From assembly GCA_947589505.1 (NCBI GenBank), contig CANQCF010000001.1:44557-108556 (forward strand): a stretch of 64,000 nucleotides of DNA, in the 5' to 3' direction. Origin of the DNA: an uncultured Acetatifactor sp. Lineage in GTDB: Bacteria > Bacillota > Clostridia > Lachnospirales > Lachnospiraceae. The notes under the pieces were generated by a model. It worked only from the letters and a program-made list of their open reading frames with translations, made no database searches and was not told where the DNA came from. Shown here in pieces: positions 9,896 to 19,481 of the stretch. Position 1 is the first letter of the stretch; every line of letters starts with the position of its first letter. The translations under genes and the position numbers were made by a program.

Positions 9896-9991
9896 GCGTA
9901 TCCTGCTTTGTGTGTTATCTGCGCGTCAGCATATCCTGCTCTGTGCATAGGCATGTACTGTTCTGCGTGTCAGCGTATCCTGATCTGCGGA
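9896..9991. repeat. Degenerate tandem array with ~11-bp period in 5' region of recU
   Basis: Successive 11-mers GCGTATCCTGC/TTTGTGTGTTA/TCTGCGCGTCA/GCATATCCTGC/TCTGTGCATAG/GCATGTACTGT/TCTGCGTGTCA/GCGTATCCTGA/... Confidence 0.65.
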
Positions 9992-10151
9992 CTTTATGGA
10001 AACATACCCGACAGATTTCTATGTCCTGTGACTGCCTTTACTCTAAAAAAATGCAGCGCTGCGGGCAGCAAACCTGTCCCAGGAAGCGGCTTGCGCCGGG
10101 GTATTTACAAAAAAACGTCAGCCTGTACCAGTTCAGTCCAAAGATTCTTAA

Positions 10152-10562
10152 TCATGCCGAAAATAGTTTACCATGTGTCTGTGCAGAAAGTAGTAAGCAG
10201 CATGAAAGACCCGTCACGCAGCCCCATCTCTCCAGCTTTTCCAGATAAAAGATCTCCGCTACGCTTCTCTCATCCACCAGATAATGGGTCGTGACCGTAA
10301 AATGTTCCGAGCGAAAGACGGGCTTTTCGTTAAAAAATTCCCGGCAGAACTGCTCCGCCATAAACTTCTGGTCCCCCCAGTCGGAAAATCCTCTCAAAGT
10401 CTGCACCGCCGGTCTCAGGGTGATCATGATATACAGTGCCGCCGTAGAATAGAGCAGCGACAAAAAGGGCAGGACCACAGGAGAAGGTTCCTGCCTCCAA
10501 ATGAAGAGCACGAGCAAAGAGAAGAAAAAAACGGCGGGAAGGGCAAGGGTAAGGACGCCCAA
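10152..10562 (-). CDS. Membrane protein of unknown function (YcxB-like layout, tentative)
   Basis: 136 aa, N-terminal hydrophobic segments followed by soluble domain; same orientation as neighbours. Confidence 0.5.
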   Translation of the reverse strand: MGVLTLALPAVFFFSLLVLFIWRQEPSPVVLPFLSLLYSTAALYIMITLRPAVQTLRGFSDWGDQKFMAEQFCREFFNEKPVFRSEHFTVTTHYLVDERSVAEIFYLEKLERWGCVTGLSCCLLLSAQTHGKLFSA

Positions 10563-10575
10563 CGCCTTTCCCGCT

Positions 10576-11739
10576 TTACTCCGGCCACAGCTTTCTCTCC
10601 GCCCGCTGAAAGCTGTCCGGCAGGGGCGCCCGGATCGTTTTGCCGCTCAGAGGCTTCAGAACTTCTTCGTAAGCAGTCAAGGCGGCATACCGAGCCCGAA
10701 GGCTCTCCCACTCCGGGAACCGCACATGATCCGCGTGGAGAAGGTGATGGTTCAGATGAAAGACATTTTTTGTCACAAGATTATCTTTCTTTTCGCCGTA
10801 CTTGGCGTCTCCCAGCAGGGGATGCCCGACGGAAGCCAGGTGCGCCCGAATCTGATGGGTCTTCCCGGTAAAAAGCTCTATCTCCAGGAGGGTATAGTCC
10901 TCCGTCCACCGCAGCGGGACATATCTGGTGCGTATGGGTGCGGGATCCTTTCCGGCGGTTCCCTCTTTCGTTGTTTTTTCTCCGCCGTTGACCAGCACGG
11001 TCACTTTGTTGTTCACAGGGTTCTTGACAAGATACCCTTCCAACACCTGCTCTTTTAACAGCCTGCCGTGACAGATCGTCCTGTAAAACTTCCCCAGGAG
11101 ATGTTCCCTGAGAAGCAGGCTGAGAGCCTGGGTGCCCGCCAGAGTCTTCCCGCAGAGAACCAGGCCGCTGGTGTTCCTGTCCAGGCGGTTGCAGACGGAA
11201 GGACGAAAGGTAACAAGCTCTTCCTCCGTATAAACACCGCTCTGTAAGAGATAACCGATCAGCCATTCGTTCAGGCTCAGGTCTTCTGGCCTGGCTTTCT
11301 GGGTCAGGATCCCGGCGGGCTTGCTTAAAATCAATATATGCGGATCCTCATAGAGGACGGAAACCCCTTTCAGGTTATGATAAGCCCTTAAAAACTCTGA
11401 TTCATCAGTCTCTCGGAGGCTTTGCCGAGAACCGCCCTGTGAGGAAAAATCCGCTGTCCCGGGATTTCGCATACCGGTATTTCGCATACCGAGATTTATC
11501 ATACCGGTATCGGATTCTCTGCCCCGGAATTTCAGAAAAGTCTCCTGGCTGAAAAAACACTGAACCGTATCGCCAAGCCTGAGAATCTCCCCGCCTTCGG
11601 CTTTCCTGCCGTTTAAAGTAATGTTCTTTTTCCGAAGCTGCTTGTAGATAAGGCTGCTCCCCGCTTCCGGCAGGGCCTTGCGGAGAAATTTGTCAAACCG
11701 CTGCCCCGCCTCGTTCAAACCGATCTTCAACTCCTGCAT
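10576..11739 (-). CDS. RluA-family pseudouridine synthase
   Basis: S4-like N-terminus; VLYEDPHILILSKPAGI, VCNRLDRNTSGLVLCGKT, TGKTHQIRAHLASVGHPLLGDAKYG. Confidence 0.9.
   Translation of the reverse strand: MQELKIGLNEAGQRFDKFLRKALPEAGSSLIYKQLRKKNITLNGRKAEGGEILRLGDTVQCFFSQETFLKFRGRESDTGMINLGMRNTGMRNPGTADFSSQGGSRQSLRETDESEFLRAYHNLKGVSVLYEDPHILILSKPAGILTQKARPEDLSLNEWLIGYLLQSGVYTEEELVTFRPSVCNRLDRNTSGLVLCGKTLAGTQALSLLLREHLLGKFYRTICHGRLLKEQVLEGYLVKNPVNNKVTVLVNGGEKTTKEGTAGKDPAPIRTRYVPLRWTEDYTLLEIELFTGKTHQIRAHLASVGHPLLGDAKYGEKKDNLVTKNVFHLNHHLLHADHVRFPEWESLRARYAALTAYEEVLKPLSGKTIRAPLPDSFQRAERKLWPE
11459..11518. repeat. 15-bp tandem repeat inside RluA-family gene
   Basis: CCGGGATTTCGCATA / CCGGTATTTCGCATA / CCGAGATTTATCATA / CCGGTATCGGATTCT; encodes a pentapeptide repeat (GMINL/GMRNT/GMRNP). 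Confidence 0.8.
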
Positions 11740-11788
11740 CTCTTCCGCCCTCACATAACGGCATCCGTCCGTTCTTTTTAAAAAAATA

Positions 11789-12373
11789 TCACAGGCTGAC
11801 ACTCTTTAAGGTCGCCGCAATGCCGGCGGAAAGCTCCGGGTCATCCTCCATCGTCTGCAGTTCCTCCAGGTGCCGGATATATTGCTTTTTGTCCAGGGAT
11901 ATTTTGATGTCGACATGGGAAAAGGAATCCGCTTTTAAGAGGGGATCCATGTGCCTTAAGAAAGCCTGTCTGTCAAAATCTTTGGCGGAGGCGTAGACCC
12001 GAACCTGGCTGCCCCGGACCGCCATATGTTCCACCACAAAATTTTTCTCATACCCGGTAAAGACCATGTCGTACAGGGTGAGCAGGGATCCGGTATGAGG
12101 TTCGATCTGCGCCGCGCTTTCTTCGTCCAGTCCCTTGAATCTGCAGAACATGACAGCGCTTACCGCGCTCTTACTGGCGGGAAGGCACCCCAGGATTGCA
12201 ACGATGGTCAAAAGATTCATTCGAGTGCCCGTGGTGAGATATCCCCCCGCAAAGAGGCTCAGAGAGATTCCGAAATACAGTACCGTCCTCAGAATCTCAT
12301 AACCCTTTTGTGTCTTTAGATAACCCTTAGTCCCTTTATAAGCATCCCCGGAAAAAATCCGAAAAAAACGCAT
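11789..12373 (-). CDS. Membrane protein, unknown function
   Basis: 194 aa ORF with two central hydrophobic stretches; collinear with neighbours. Confidence 0.55.
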   Translation of the reverse strand: MRFFRIFSGDAYKGTKGYLKTQKGYEILRTVLYFGISLSLFAGGYLTTGTRMNLLTIVAILGCLPASKSAVSAVMFCRFKGLDEESAAQIEPHTGSLLTLYDMVFTGYEKNFVVEHMAVRGSQVRVYASAKDFDRQAFLRHMDPLLKADSFSHVDIKISLDKKQYIRHLEELQTMEDDPELSAGIAATLKSVSL

Positions 12374-12477
12374 ATGTGAATGTTCCTTTCTGTCCTCTCA
12401 GCAGCCTTTTGAAAGAGCTGTTCCCTCTTTTTGGTCGTTCTGCGCCGGTACTCCAATCTTCCGGCGCTTTTCTGGTT

Positions 12478-12578
12478 TCCCTGTTGCCCGCGGCTGCCCT
12501 ATTGCATCCGGTTCCCTGTTGCGCCAGATTTATCCTATCGCTTGTTGTGTGCCAGGCTGCCCTATTGCACGCGGTTCT
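12478..12578. repeat. Degenerate ~17-18-bp tandem repeat
   Basis: TCCCTGTTGCCCGCGGC / TGCCCTATTGCATCCGGT / TCCCTGTTGCGCC... / TGCCCTATTGCACGCGGT. Confidence 0.5.
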
Positions 12579-13344
12579 CCATGCCTTTCAGCGCATCCAT
12601 GCCGGCCAGGATCAGGTCGTGGGGAAGGAGCTTTGAGCAGATGTCCAAGGCCTTGATCGGAAGCCCGCACAGGGAACGGCTCTTCTTGTGATAAGCGTCC
12701 CGGAGAGCCTGCCGGACGACCCGCTCCGGAGAAACCATGGCATATTTTTTGATGGCCAGGGTGCTGCCGTTTTTCTCCGCAATCTCCAGAAAAGGGGTGT
12801 CAACAGGCCCGGGGCACACCGCGGTAACGGAGATTCCCCGGCCTTTCAGCTCCCGGCCCAGCGCTCTGGAAAAGCTCAGGACATAGGATTTGCTGGCCGC
12901 GTAAACAGCAAAGTCTGCCTGGGGAAGAAATGCAGCGCTGGAAGCCATCTGAATCAGGCGTCCGCCCCGGGGCATCCAGGGGATCACGCGGTGGGTCAGG
13001 TCGGTGAGAGCCTCACAGTTTAAGCGGATCATGCCGATGGTCTCTCTGCGGTCGGCCTTCTGAAATTCTCCCATGAGACCGTACCCGGCCGCGTTTACAA
13101 ACATACAGACCCGTGCCTTCTCCGCGCAAAGCGCTCGTTCCAGCTGGTCCAGATGGCCTTTTTTCGTCAGGTCTATGGCGAAGATCCGGGTTTTGTGCCT
13201 GAGGGAAGCGCTCAGTTCCCGCAGGGCATCCTCCCGCCTCGCCGCCAGCCAGAATTCGTCGATATGATGAAAATAGGGATCCATCTGCAGGGCAAACTCC
13301 CTGCCGATCCCGGAGGATGCCCCGGTAATCAATGCAATATTCAT
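12562..13344 (-). CDS. Short-chain dehydrogenase/reductase
   Basis: ITGASSGIGREFA, NAAGYGLMGEF, YAASKSYVLSFSRAL. Confidence 0.9.
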   Translation of the reverse strand: MNIALITGASSGIGREFALQMDPYFHHIDEFWLAARREDALRELSASLRHKTRIFAIDLTKKGHLDQLERALCAEKARVCMFVNAAGYGLMGEFQKADRRETIGMIRLNCEALTDLTHRVIPWMPRGGRLIQMASSAAFLPQADFAVYAASKSYVLSFSRALGRELKGRGISVTAVCPGPVDTPFLEIAEKNGSTLAIKKYAMVSPERVVRQALRDAYHKKSRSLCGLPIKALDICSKLLPHDLILAGMDALKGMENRVQ

Positions 13345-13560
13345 AAATTAAATGTCTCTTTCCATTATTAAATTGCGGTGCATTAAAACGTCAATATGCG
13401 GTAATCCAGGTTGTCTTCAGTCTGGTAAATACTGAAACCGAAAAGCACAGTCAAGCTTTAAAATTCCCGGGACTCTATTCCACCCGTCACTAAAATCTTG
13501 AGGGTTCTGTCCTGCCCGCGTTCAAAAAACTGAGCCGATATTCCAACCTTGGAAAAACCT

Positions 13561-15030
13561 CTAAAAGAAATCGTAATAATCCTCTATGTAACCGTCCGCA
13601 AAGGCTTTTTTCTCTTCCCGGGAATCCGCAGAGTACTCGTCCTCCACCGCACAGACGGTCATGCCGGCCGCCCTGCCCGCCATCAGACCCGGCAGGATGT
13701 CCTCAAAGACCAGGCAGTCTTCCGGAGCCACTTTAAGCTCCGCGCAGACCGCCAGATAGATGTCCGGCGCGGGCTTTCCGTTCAGAACTTCGCTGCCCGT
13801 CCTGATACAGGAGAACATTTCTTTCAGACGGTGTACCCGCAGGATATTCTCCACCAGTTCCCGGGAGTTGCTGGTGGCGATCCCCAGGCGGATGCCCTGT
13901 CTCACACAACCCTCCAGGAAATCCGGGATCCCGTTTTTTAAAGGGACCTCCTTCTCGTACTTTTCCCAGGCCATCCGGTTCCAGGCCTCTTTCATCTGGT
14001 CTATGTCCTCCGGGATCTCGTAGTTTTCCTTAAAGTAGAGGGCGGTCTGATGAAAGCTCATGCCCTCGATCTTTCTCTGCAGCGCCTTGTGATCCTCCAG
14101 GGGAATCCCAAATTTTCCAAGATACTCCCTGTCGATGTCCGCCCAAAGCCACATGGAATCCACCAAGGACCCGTCCAGGTCAAAGATGACCGCTTTTTTC
14201 CCGCGGATCAGGTTTTTCTTATCCTGCTCCCTCTCCGCCGAAGCGCGCAGCCCCTCCAGCTCCTCCGGCGTAAGCGCCCGGTATTCCCCGGGGGCCAGGG
14301 AGGAATCTAAATTCAGTGCGCCGAAGCGGATCCTTTTTAAGTACAAAACTTCGTTTCCTACAGCATGGAGCATCCGCTTCACCTGATGGAATTTTCCCTC
14401 CCGGATCGTCAGGTGGATCCAGAGGCCCTCCTCCCGGAACGACGGTCCCTCTCCTGCTTCCGGAGAAAGCGTCTTTCGGTTATCCCGAATGTCTCCCTCC
14501 CGCTCTTCCGTGCCCGGGCCCTCCCTCAGCACCGTCACGTGGGCCGGCAGGGTAATGCCGTCCTCTCCCAGATCAATGCCGTTCTCCAGGCGCAGGATGT
14601 CTTCCGGACTGAGTTCATGGGCGATCCGTACAAGGTAGGTCTTGGAGACGTGATGTTTCGGGGAGAGAAGCCGGTGGGCAAGCTCCCCGTCGTTTGTGAG
14701 GAAAAGGAACCCCTCCGTATCCTTGTCCAGTCTCCCGGCAGGGGAGAGATCCCGCCTGTGGTCTGACGGGAGCAGGTCCAGCGCCGTCTTCTCCTCACCA
14801 TCCCGGGTTGCGGAGAGAACACCCGCGGGCTTGTTCATCATATAATACTCATATTTTTGATAGCGAAGGACATTTCCCTGAAAGGCGACCTGATCCTCGT
14901 CCTCCCGGATCTGAGTTTCCGGTTTCGTGACGGTTTTCCCGTTCACCGTGACAAGCCCCTGGCTCAGCATCTTTTTTACCTGGCTTCGGCTTCCCATATT
15001 CATTTCCGTGAGAAATCTGTCCAAACGCAT
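13561..15030 (-). CDS. RsuA-family 16S pseudouridine synthase fused to HAD phosphatase domain
   Basis: S4 MRLDRFLTEMNMGSRSQVKKML; GRLDKDTEGFLFLTNDGELAH; C-terminal VIFDLDGSLVDSMWLWADID and LVFEDILPGLMAGRAAGM. Confidence 0.9.
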   Translation of the reverse strand: MRLDRFLTEMNMGSRSQVKKMLSQGLVTVNGKTVTKPETQIREDEDQVAFQGNVLRYQKYEYYMMNKPAGVLSATRDGEEKTALDLLPSDHRRDLSPAGRLDKDTEGFLFLTNDGELAHRLLSPKHHVSKTYLVRIAHELSPEDILRLENGIDLGEDGITLPAHVTVLREGPGTEEREGDIRDNRKTLSPEAGEGPSFREEGLWIHLTIREGKFHQVKRMLHAVGNEVLYLKRIRFGALNLDSSLAPGEYRALTPEELEGLRASAEREQDKKNLIRGKKAVIFDLDGSLVDSMWLWADIDREYLGKFGIPLEDHKALQRKIEGMSFHQTALYFKENYEIPEDIDQMKEAWNRMAWEKYEKEVPLKNGIPDFLEGCVRQGIRLGIATSNSRELVENILRVHRLKEMFSCIRTGSEVLNGKPAPDIYLAVCAELKVAPEDCLVFEDILPGLMAGRAAGMTVCAVEDEYSADSREEKKAFADGYIEDYYDFF

Positions 15031-15094
15031 GAATGACTCCGTCCTATGTGGAATATATTTACTGTGAAAATCTGCCAAACGATCCAGGAAAACC

Positions 15095-16006
15095 ATGTTC
15101 TATATCCTTTTGTTTCTCTGTTTTACCGTCGGCATCCTCACCAGATCCCAGATCAGTGTGCACTATGCTTCCCTTGGACTGAAACTCTGGTTTGAAAACA
15201 TGATACCCGCCTTACTGCCCTTTATGATCCTGTCCGGCGTCATGGTGCGGAAAGGGATGGCCGGAAAATTCGCCTCCATCCTTCATCCCCTGCTGGGAAA
15301 GCCTTTGAACGCCTCCAGGGCGGACTGTTATGTGATCTTTGTGGGATTCCTCTGCGGGTTTCCCATGGGGGCGAAGACGGCGGCGGAACTCTATGCGAGA
15401 GGGGAACTGACAAAAAAAGAGGCGCTCTGGCTTCTGGCCTTCTGCAACAATATCGGCCCGGTCTATTTCTGCAGCTTTGTCATCCCCACGCTGCACATTC
15501 AAAAGCCCCTGCCCTGTCTCTGTATCATGTACGGTCTTCCGCTTCTCTACGGTGCGGTCCTCAGATATACGATCTACCGTGAAGATAAGACCGCCGCTGC
15601 GGCCTGCGCGGTACCCCCGGTTTCACCGTCCATTCTGGAAGCGGTGGAACAGTCTATCTACAGCGCTGTCCAAAGCATGCTGATGCTGGGAGGCTATATG
15701 ATCCTCTTCTGTCTGATGAATCTTCTGCCCCATATCTTAAAGGGCGGTCCGATTCCACTTCTTAGTCCCTTTCTGGAGATCACCTCCGGGATCCAGGCTA
15801 TGGAGGGGAAAATGCCCGTCTACTGCCTTGTCCTTCTGACTTTTGGAGGATTGTCCTGCCTGGCGCAGACATACAGTTCCCTGAAGGGAACGGACCTCAC
15901 GGAACACATCGGCGAATATCTGCTGCATAAATTAATGCTGACCGGCCTCGCCGCTCTCTGTTATCTGGCCTGGTACCTGTTGTCCCCGGGTGGTTCATTT
16001 TTATAA
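15095..16006 (+). CDS. YlbJ-like nucleoside-recognition/Gate-type membrane protein (putative sporulation)
   Basis: Hydrophobic; FVGFLCGFPMGAKTAAELYARGELTKKEALWLLAFCNNIGPVYF; near coaD, as ylbJ is in Bacillus. Confidence 0.7.
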   Translation: MFYILLFLCFTVGILTRSQISVHYASLGLKLWFENMIPALLPFMILSGVMVRKGMAGKFASILHPLLGKPLNASRADCYVIFVGFLCGFPMGAKTAAELYARGELTKKEALWLLAFCNNIGPVYFCSFVIPTLHIQKPLPCLCIMYGLPLLYGAVLRYTIYREDKTAAAACAVPPVSPSILEAVEQSIYSAVQSMLMLGGYMILFCLMNLLPHILKGGPIPLLSPFLEITSGIQAMEGKMPVYCLVLLTFGGLSCLAQTYSSLKGTDLTEHIGEYLLHKLMLTGLAALCYLAWYLLSPGGSFL

Positions 16007-16049
16007 CAGCACATTACATAAGGCCAGCCGGAACAAGGCGCGGAACCGA

Positions 16050-17420
16050 TTACCGCGTCTGTCCGGAATGACCGCCTCCGGAAAAGAGATACAGGATCAG
16101 CAGGATCAAAAAGATCAGAAATACCACAGGAATCAGGTATCTAAGCACAGAGAGCACATCCTCCACAGCGGATGAATTTTCTGACAGCGGGGTGCCCGCC
16201 GGTACCAGGTCGGACGTTCCGTCCTGCATTTCAGCATCCTCCGAAGAGTCCGTACCTCCCACAGCAAGCTCCCCCTGACCCTGGCCGCCGCCTTCTTCCT
16301 GACTCTCCGCCCCGCCAAATGCCTGGGTAAAGTGCAGGATATTGCTTTCTGAAAAAAGATCATAGGCATTGTAAGCCCGCACACAGATGTCCGGGATCAC
16401 CCCATCCGGAATCTCCAGTTCCAAAAGAAATCCTTCCTCATACACTCCCGTCAGGATATCCCCTACCGGCCAGGCCTGCAGTTTAGAAAAATTTTTTCCT
16501 CCATCCAGGCTGTAGGTGTAATAGATGAGATTGGAGTCTTTGTCGGAAGCTTTCACAGAAAGCAGGACTCTTCCCTCCGAATAAAACGCTTCGTCGAGTT
16601 CAACGGTACAGGCCTCCGGCGGCGTATCATCATATTTGGCCCTGGGCACCATTTCTGTCAGCGAGACATCGGGAAGCGTCGCCGGATAATCCGAATAATC
16701 CACTCCCAGGGAATCGCTCTTCAGTCCAAAATACTTTGCAACCGCATGGGCAGCCGAGACGCCGAAGGCGCGCTGATCCTCCTCTGTATCACAGTGCAGG
16801 GCGTCCTCCGCCTGATCCACATGACAGTGTTCCACAATCACGGCTGGAATACCAAGAGCCACAGACTCCCGGATCACCCCATAGTAATCCTTTCCCTTGC
16901 TGTCCACCCTCGTTTTAATGCCGCGTAGATGCATTCCAAGATCCTGAAACTGGCGCATCACAACCGTCGCAAACTGATATCCGTAGGCGTGATATTCCGG
17001 TTCCAGGGAGATCCAGACTTCAGAGCCGAACGAAGCATGGCTTTCTGACGCATTGTAATGAATGCTGACCAGAAGATCCGCGTCCTTTTCCTCCGCAAAC
17101 TCCGCCCTTTCTTTTAAGGTGAGATCTTGATCTTCCGTCCGGGTGAGATACACCTCAACCCCTTCAAAGCGGCTGAGTTCGTCATACATGGCAAGCGCCG
17201 TGGTCATGGTCAGATCTTTTTCCATATAGGCGGCGTTCTGTGTGGTCCCAAGATTTTCCCCGCCGTGTCCGGGATCGATCACAACGACCACCTTATCCCC
17301 CGGATCCTGGGCTCTCCCGGCGGCGTGCACCGGAACCGAAGTCATGAAGAGAAGGGGCAGAAGAACTAATGTCATAAAAATACAGGATTTCTTTACAGGC
17401 GCTGCGTGCAAAGTCCACAT
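16050..17420 (-). CDS. N-acetylmuramoyl-L-alanine amidase (Amidase_3) with signal peptide and C-terminal TM
   Basis: VVVIDPGHGGENLGT, DADLLVSIHYNAS, IPAVIVEHCHVD. Confidence 0.88.
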   Translation of the reverse strand: MWTLHAAPVKKSCIFMTLVLLPLLFMTSVPVHAAGRAQDPGDKVVVVIDPGHGGENLGTTQNAAYMEKDLTMTTALAMYDELSRFEGVEVYLTRTEDQDLTLKERAEFAEEKDADLLVSIHYNASESHASFGSEVWISLEPEYHAYGYQFATVVMRQFQDLGMHLRGIKTRVDSKGKDYYGVIRESVALGIPAVIVEHCHVDQAEDALHCDTEEDQRAFGVSAAHAVAKYFGLKSDSLGVDYSDYPATLPDVSLTEMVPRAKYDDTPPEACTVELDEAFYSEGRVLLSVKASDKDSNLIYYTYSLDGGKNFSKLQAWPVGDILTGVYEEGFLLELEIPDGVIPDICVRAYNAYDLFSESNILHFTQAFGGAESQEEGGGQGQGELAVGGTDSSEDAEMQDGTSDLVPAGTPLSENSSAVEDVLSVLRYLIPVVFLIFLILLILYLFSGGGHSGQTR

Positions 17421-17531
17421 AACAAAATCACTCCTTAAAGATTGGATAATTACAGATAAACCAGCTTTCTGGCAGAAAACTGGTTTCATAAAAGTATCTT
17501 ATCTATCTTCTCATGTGTAATCATGTCTTTT

Positions 17532-18194
17532 TCAGGCGTCCTCTTCCGCAGGGATCTCCTCTATTTCCGAAAGAGACTGCTCCTCCGGATGAAGCTGCTG
17601 AATATTGCCCTCTATCAGCCTGTGGTATTCATCCAGGGAAGAATACAGTTTCTGATAACTTTCCTCGCTGGCCTGCATACATCTGTTGAAATTGCCCACA
17701 AAACTCTCCTGGGCGGAGCCGATGATCTTGTTCAGATGCGTCAGGACTTCTTCCATATATTGATTGGCGGCGTCCTTCAAGGCATTCGCCTCCATAGTAG
17801 CGTTGTCTATGATCCCCTGGGCCTTGTTCATCGCCATATTGACAAATTCATCCGCACGAGCCTGGGCACGCTGCATGATCTCATGCTCGCTGATCATCTG
17901 GTTATGTTCCGTAGTGGCCTGATCCAGCAGATCCTTCGCCTGCTGTTCCGCCTCTGCCTTCATATTTTCTGCACGAGATAATGCATTCGCAAGAATCGCA
18001 TCCTTCTGGGCGATGACTTTCTGGTACTGCTTTACCTCTTCCGGCACTCCGCGGCGCAGGGTTTGCATATATGTGTCCATATCCTCTTTGTTGACGATTA
18101 TTTCCGTGCTGGAAAAAGCCCTGAACTTGCAGCCGCTGAGATAATTCTCAATCTCATCAATGATCTGCTCCATTTTCTTTATGCTGTTGCTCAT
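17532..18194 (-). CDS. Coiled-coil protein (DivIVA-like layout), unknown function
   Basis: Long Ala/Glu/Lys-rich heptad region (ILANALSRAENMKAEAEQQAKDLLDQATTEHNQM); immediately downstream of coaD. Confidence 0.65.
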   Translation of the reverse strand: MSNSIKKMEQIIDEIENYLSGCKFRAFSSTEIIVNKEDMDTYMQTLRRGVPEEVKQYQKVIAQKDAILANALSRAENMKAEAEQQAKDLLDQATTEHNQMISEHEIMQRAQARADEFVNMAMNKAQGIIDNATMEANALKDAANQYMEEVLTHLNKIIGSAQESFVGNFNRCMQASEESYQKLYSSLDEYHRLIEGNIQQLHPEEQSLSEIEEIPAEEDA

Positions 18195-18200
18195 TTGTCC

Positions 18201-18689
18201 TTACGCCTTTCTATGATATTTTTCGTATATTAACTTCGCGACAAAATCCGGAACGCAGGGACTCACGTCTCCGCCGAAGTAGGCAATCTCCTTCACGCCG
18301 GAAGAACTCAGATAAGCATACTCCAGGCTGGTCGTGAGGAACACGGTATCCAGCGCCTCGTTTGACAGCTGACGATTCGTCTGGGCAAGCTGCAGTTCAT
18401 ATTCAAAATCCGTAACCGCCCGCAGGCCTCTTACCGCCACATGAATATCCCGGCTGGCGGCATAGTTGATGAGAAGCCCGCTGAAACTGTCCACCTGCAC
18501 ATTCGGAAGGTCCTTCACAGCCTCTTTTATAATATTAACACGTTCTTCCACAGAAAACAACGGAGATTTTTCTTTGTTGTTCAGAACGCTCACGATGAGC
18601 TCATCAAACATCTTTGACGCTCTTTTGATCACATCCAGGTGCCCCAGGGTCATGGGGTCAAAGCTTCCCGGATACACAGCTCTCTTCAT
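18201..18689 (-). CDS. coaD: Phosphopantetheine adenylyltransferase
   Basis: [55 protein letters not shown]. Confidence 0.96.
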   Translation of the reverse strand: MKRAVYPGSFDPMTLGHLDVIKRASKMFDELIVSVLNNKEKSPLFSVEERVNIIKEAVKDLPNVQVDSFSGLLINYAASRDIHVAVRGLRAVTDFEYELQLAQTNRQLSNEALDTVFLTTSLEYAYLSSSGVKEIAYFGGDVSPCVPDFVAKLIYEKYHRKA

Positions 18690-19243
18690 AACTTTCCCTC
18701 CCTGCATAAAAACACGTGCTTGTTTGTCTTGTATTTTTTCTCTCTCCGGACGGAATAGCCAAGTTCCTTCACGTAAGAAAAGTCGGCGTCCAGCTTTTCC
18801 TCCACGATGATCAGCGTCTCGGAATCGATATAAGGCATTTCCCGGAGCGCCTCCAGCACTCTGCGGTCCTGTCCCTCGCCGTAAGGGGGATCCAGAAACA
18901 CAATATCCGCATGGTTCTCCCGGATAAAAGACAGCCCGGCCACGGCGTCCTGCTTTAGAACGACCGCCTTTTCCGTAAATTTCGTAAATTCAATGTTCCG
19001 CTGGATGCAGGATACCGCCGCCGGAGCGTTCTCTATAAAATACGCTTTCCGGGCGCCGCGGCTCAGGGCCTCGATGCCGATGCCGCCGCTCCCGGAGAAC
19101 AAATCTAAAAATACGCTCCCGGGGACGTCGTTCTGCAGGATATTAAACAGCGTTTCCTTGATCCTGTCCGTTGTAGGCCTGGTGTCCATCCCTTCAGGCG
19201 TCTTCAGGGGCAGGCTCCTGGCAGTGCCGGCGATTACTCTCAT
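18686..19243 (-). CDS. rsmD: 16S rRNA (guanine966-N2)-methyltransferase
   Basis: [64 protein letters not shown]. Confidence 0.94.
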   Translation of the reverse strand: MRVIAGTARSLPLKTPEGMDTRPTTDRIKETLFNILQNDVPGSVFLDLFSGSGGIGIEALSRGARKAYFIENAPAAVSCIQRNIEFTKFTEKAVVLKQDAVAGLSFIRENHADIVFLDPPYGEGQDRRVLEALREMPYIDSETLIIVEEKLDADFSYVKELGYSVRREKKYKTNKHVFLCREGKL

Positions 19244-19275
19244 ACGCACCAATTTCCTTTCTATGTACTCAGGAT

Positions 19276-19466
19276 CTATCTACCTGAATCTTTACACATG
19301 GATCCTTATCCCTGTACCTCAGCACATGGGTCATTATCCTTGGATTCTTATCCCTGAACCTCAGCACATGGATCCATATCCCTGGATTTTTATCCCTGGA
19401 CCTTTACACCTGGATCTTTGTTCTGGAATCCTTATTCCGAGGCCTTTATTCCTAAATTTTGATACC
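19276..19466. repeat. Degenerate tandem array with 14-bp period and 42-bp higher-order period
   Basis: Minus strand: ~13 consecutive 14-mers around consensus GGATAAGGATCCAG; plus strand 42-bp units 19299-19340, 19341-19382, 19383-19424, 19425-19466. Confidence 0.8.
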
Positions 19467-19481
19467 CGTTTTTTCAAAATT

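Noticed and set aside
19276-19466. CRISPR array
   Set aside because: Contiguous degenerate 14/42-bp tandem units, no conserved repeat with unique spacers, no cas genes nearby
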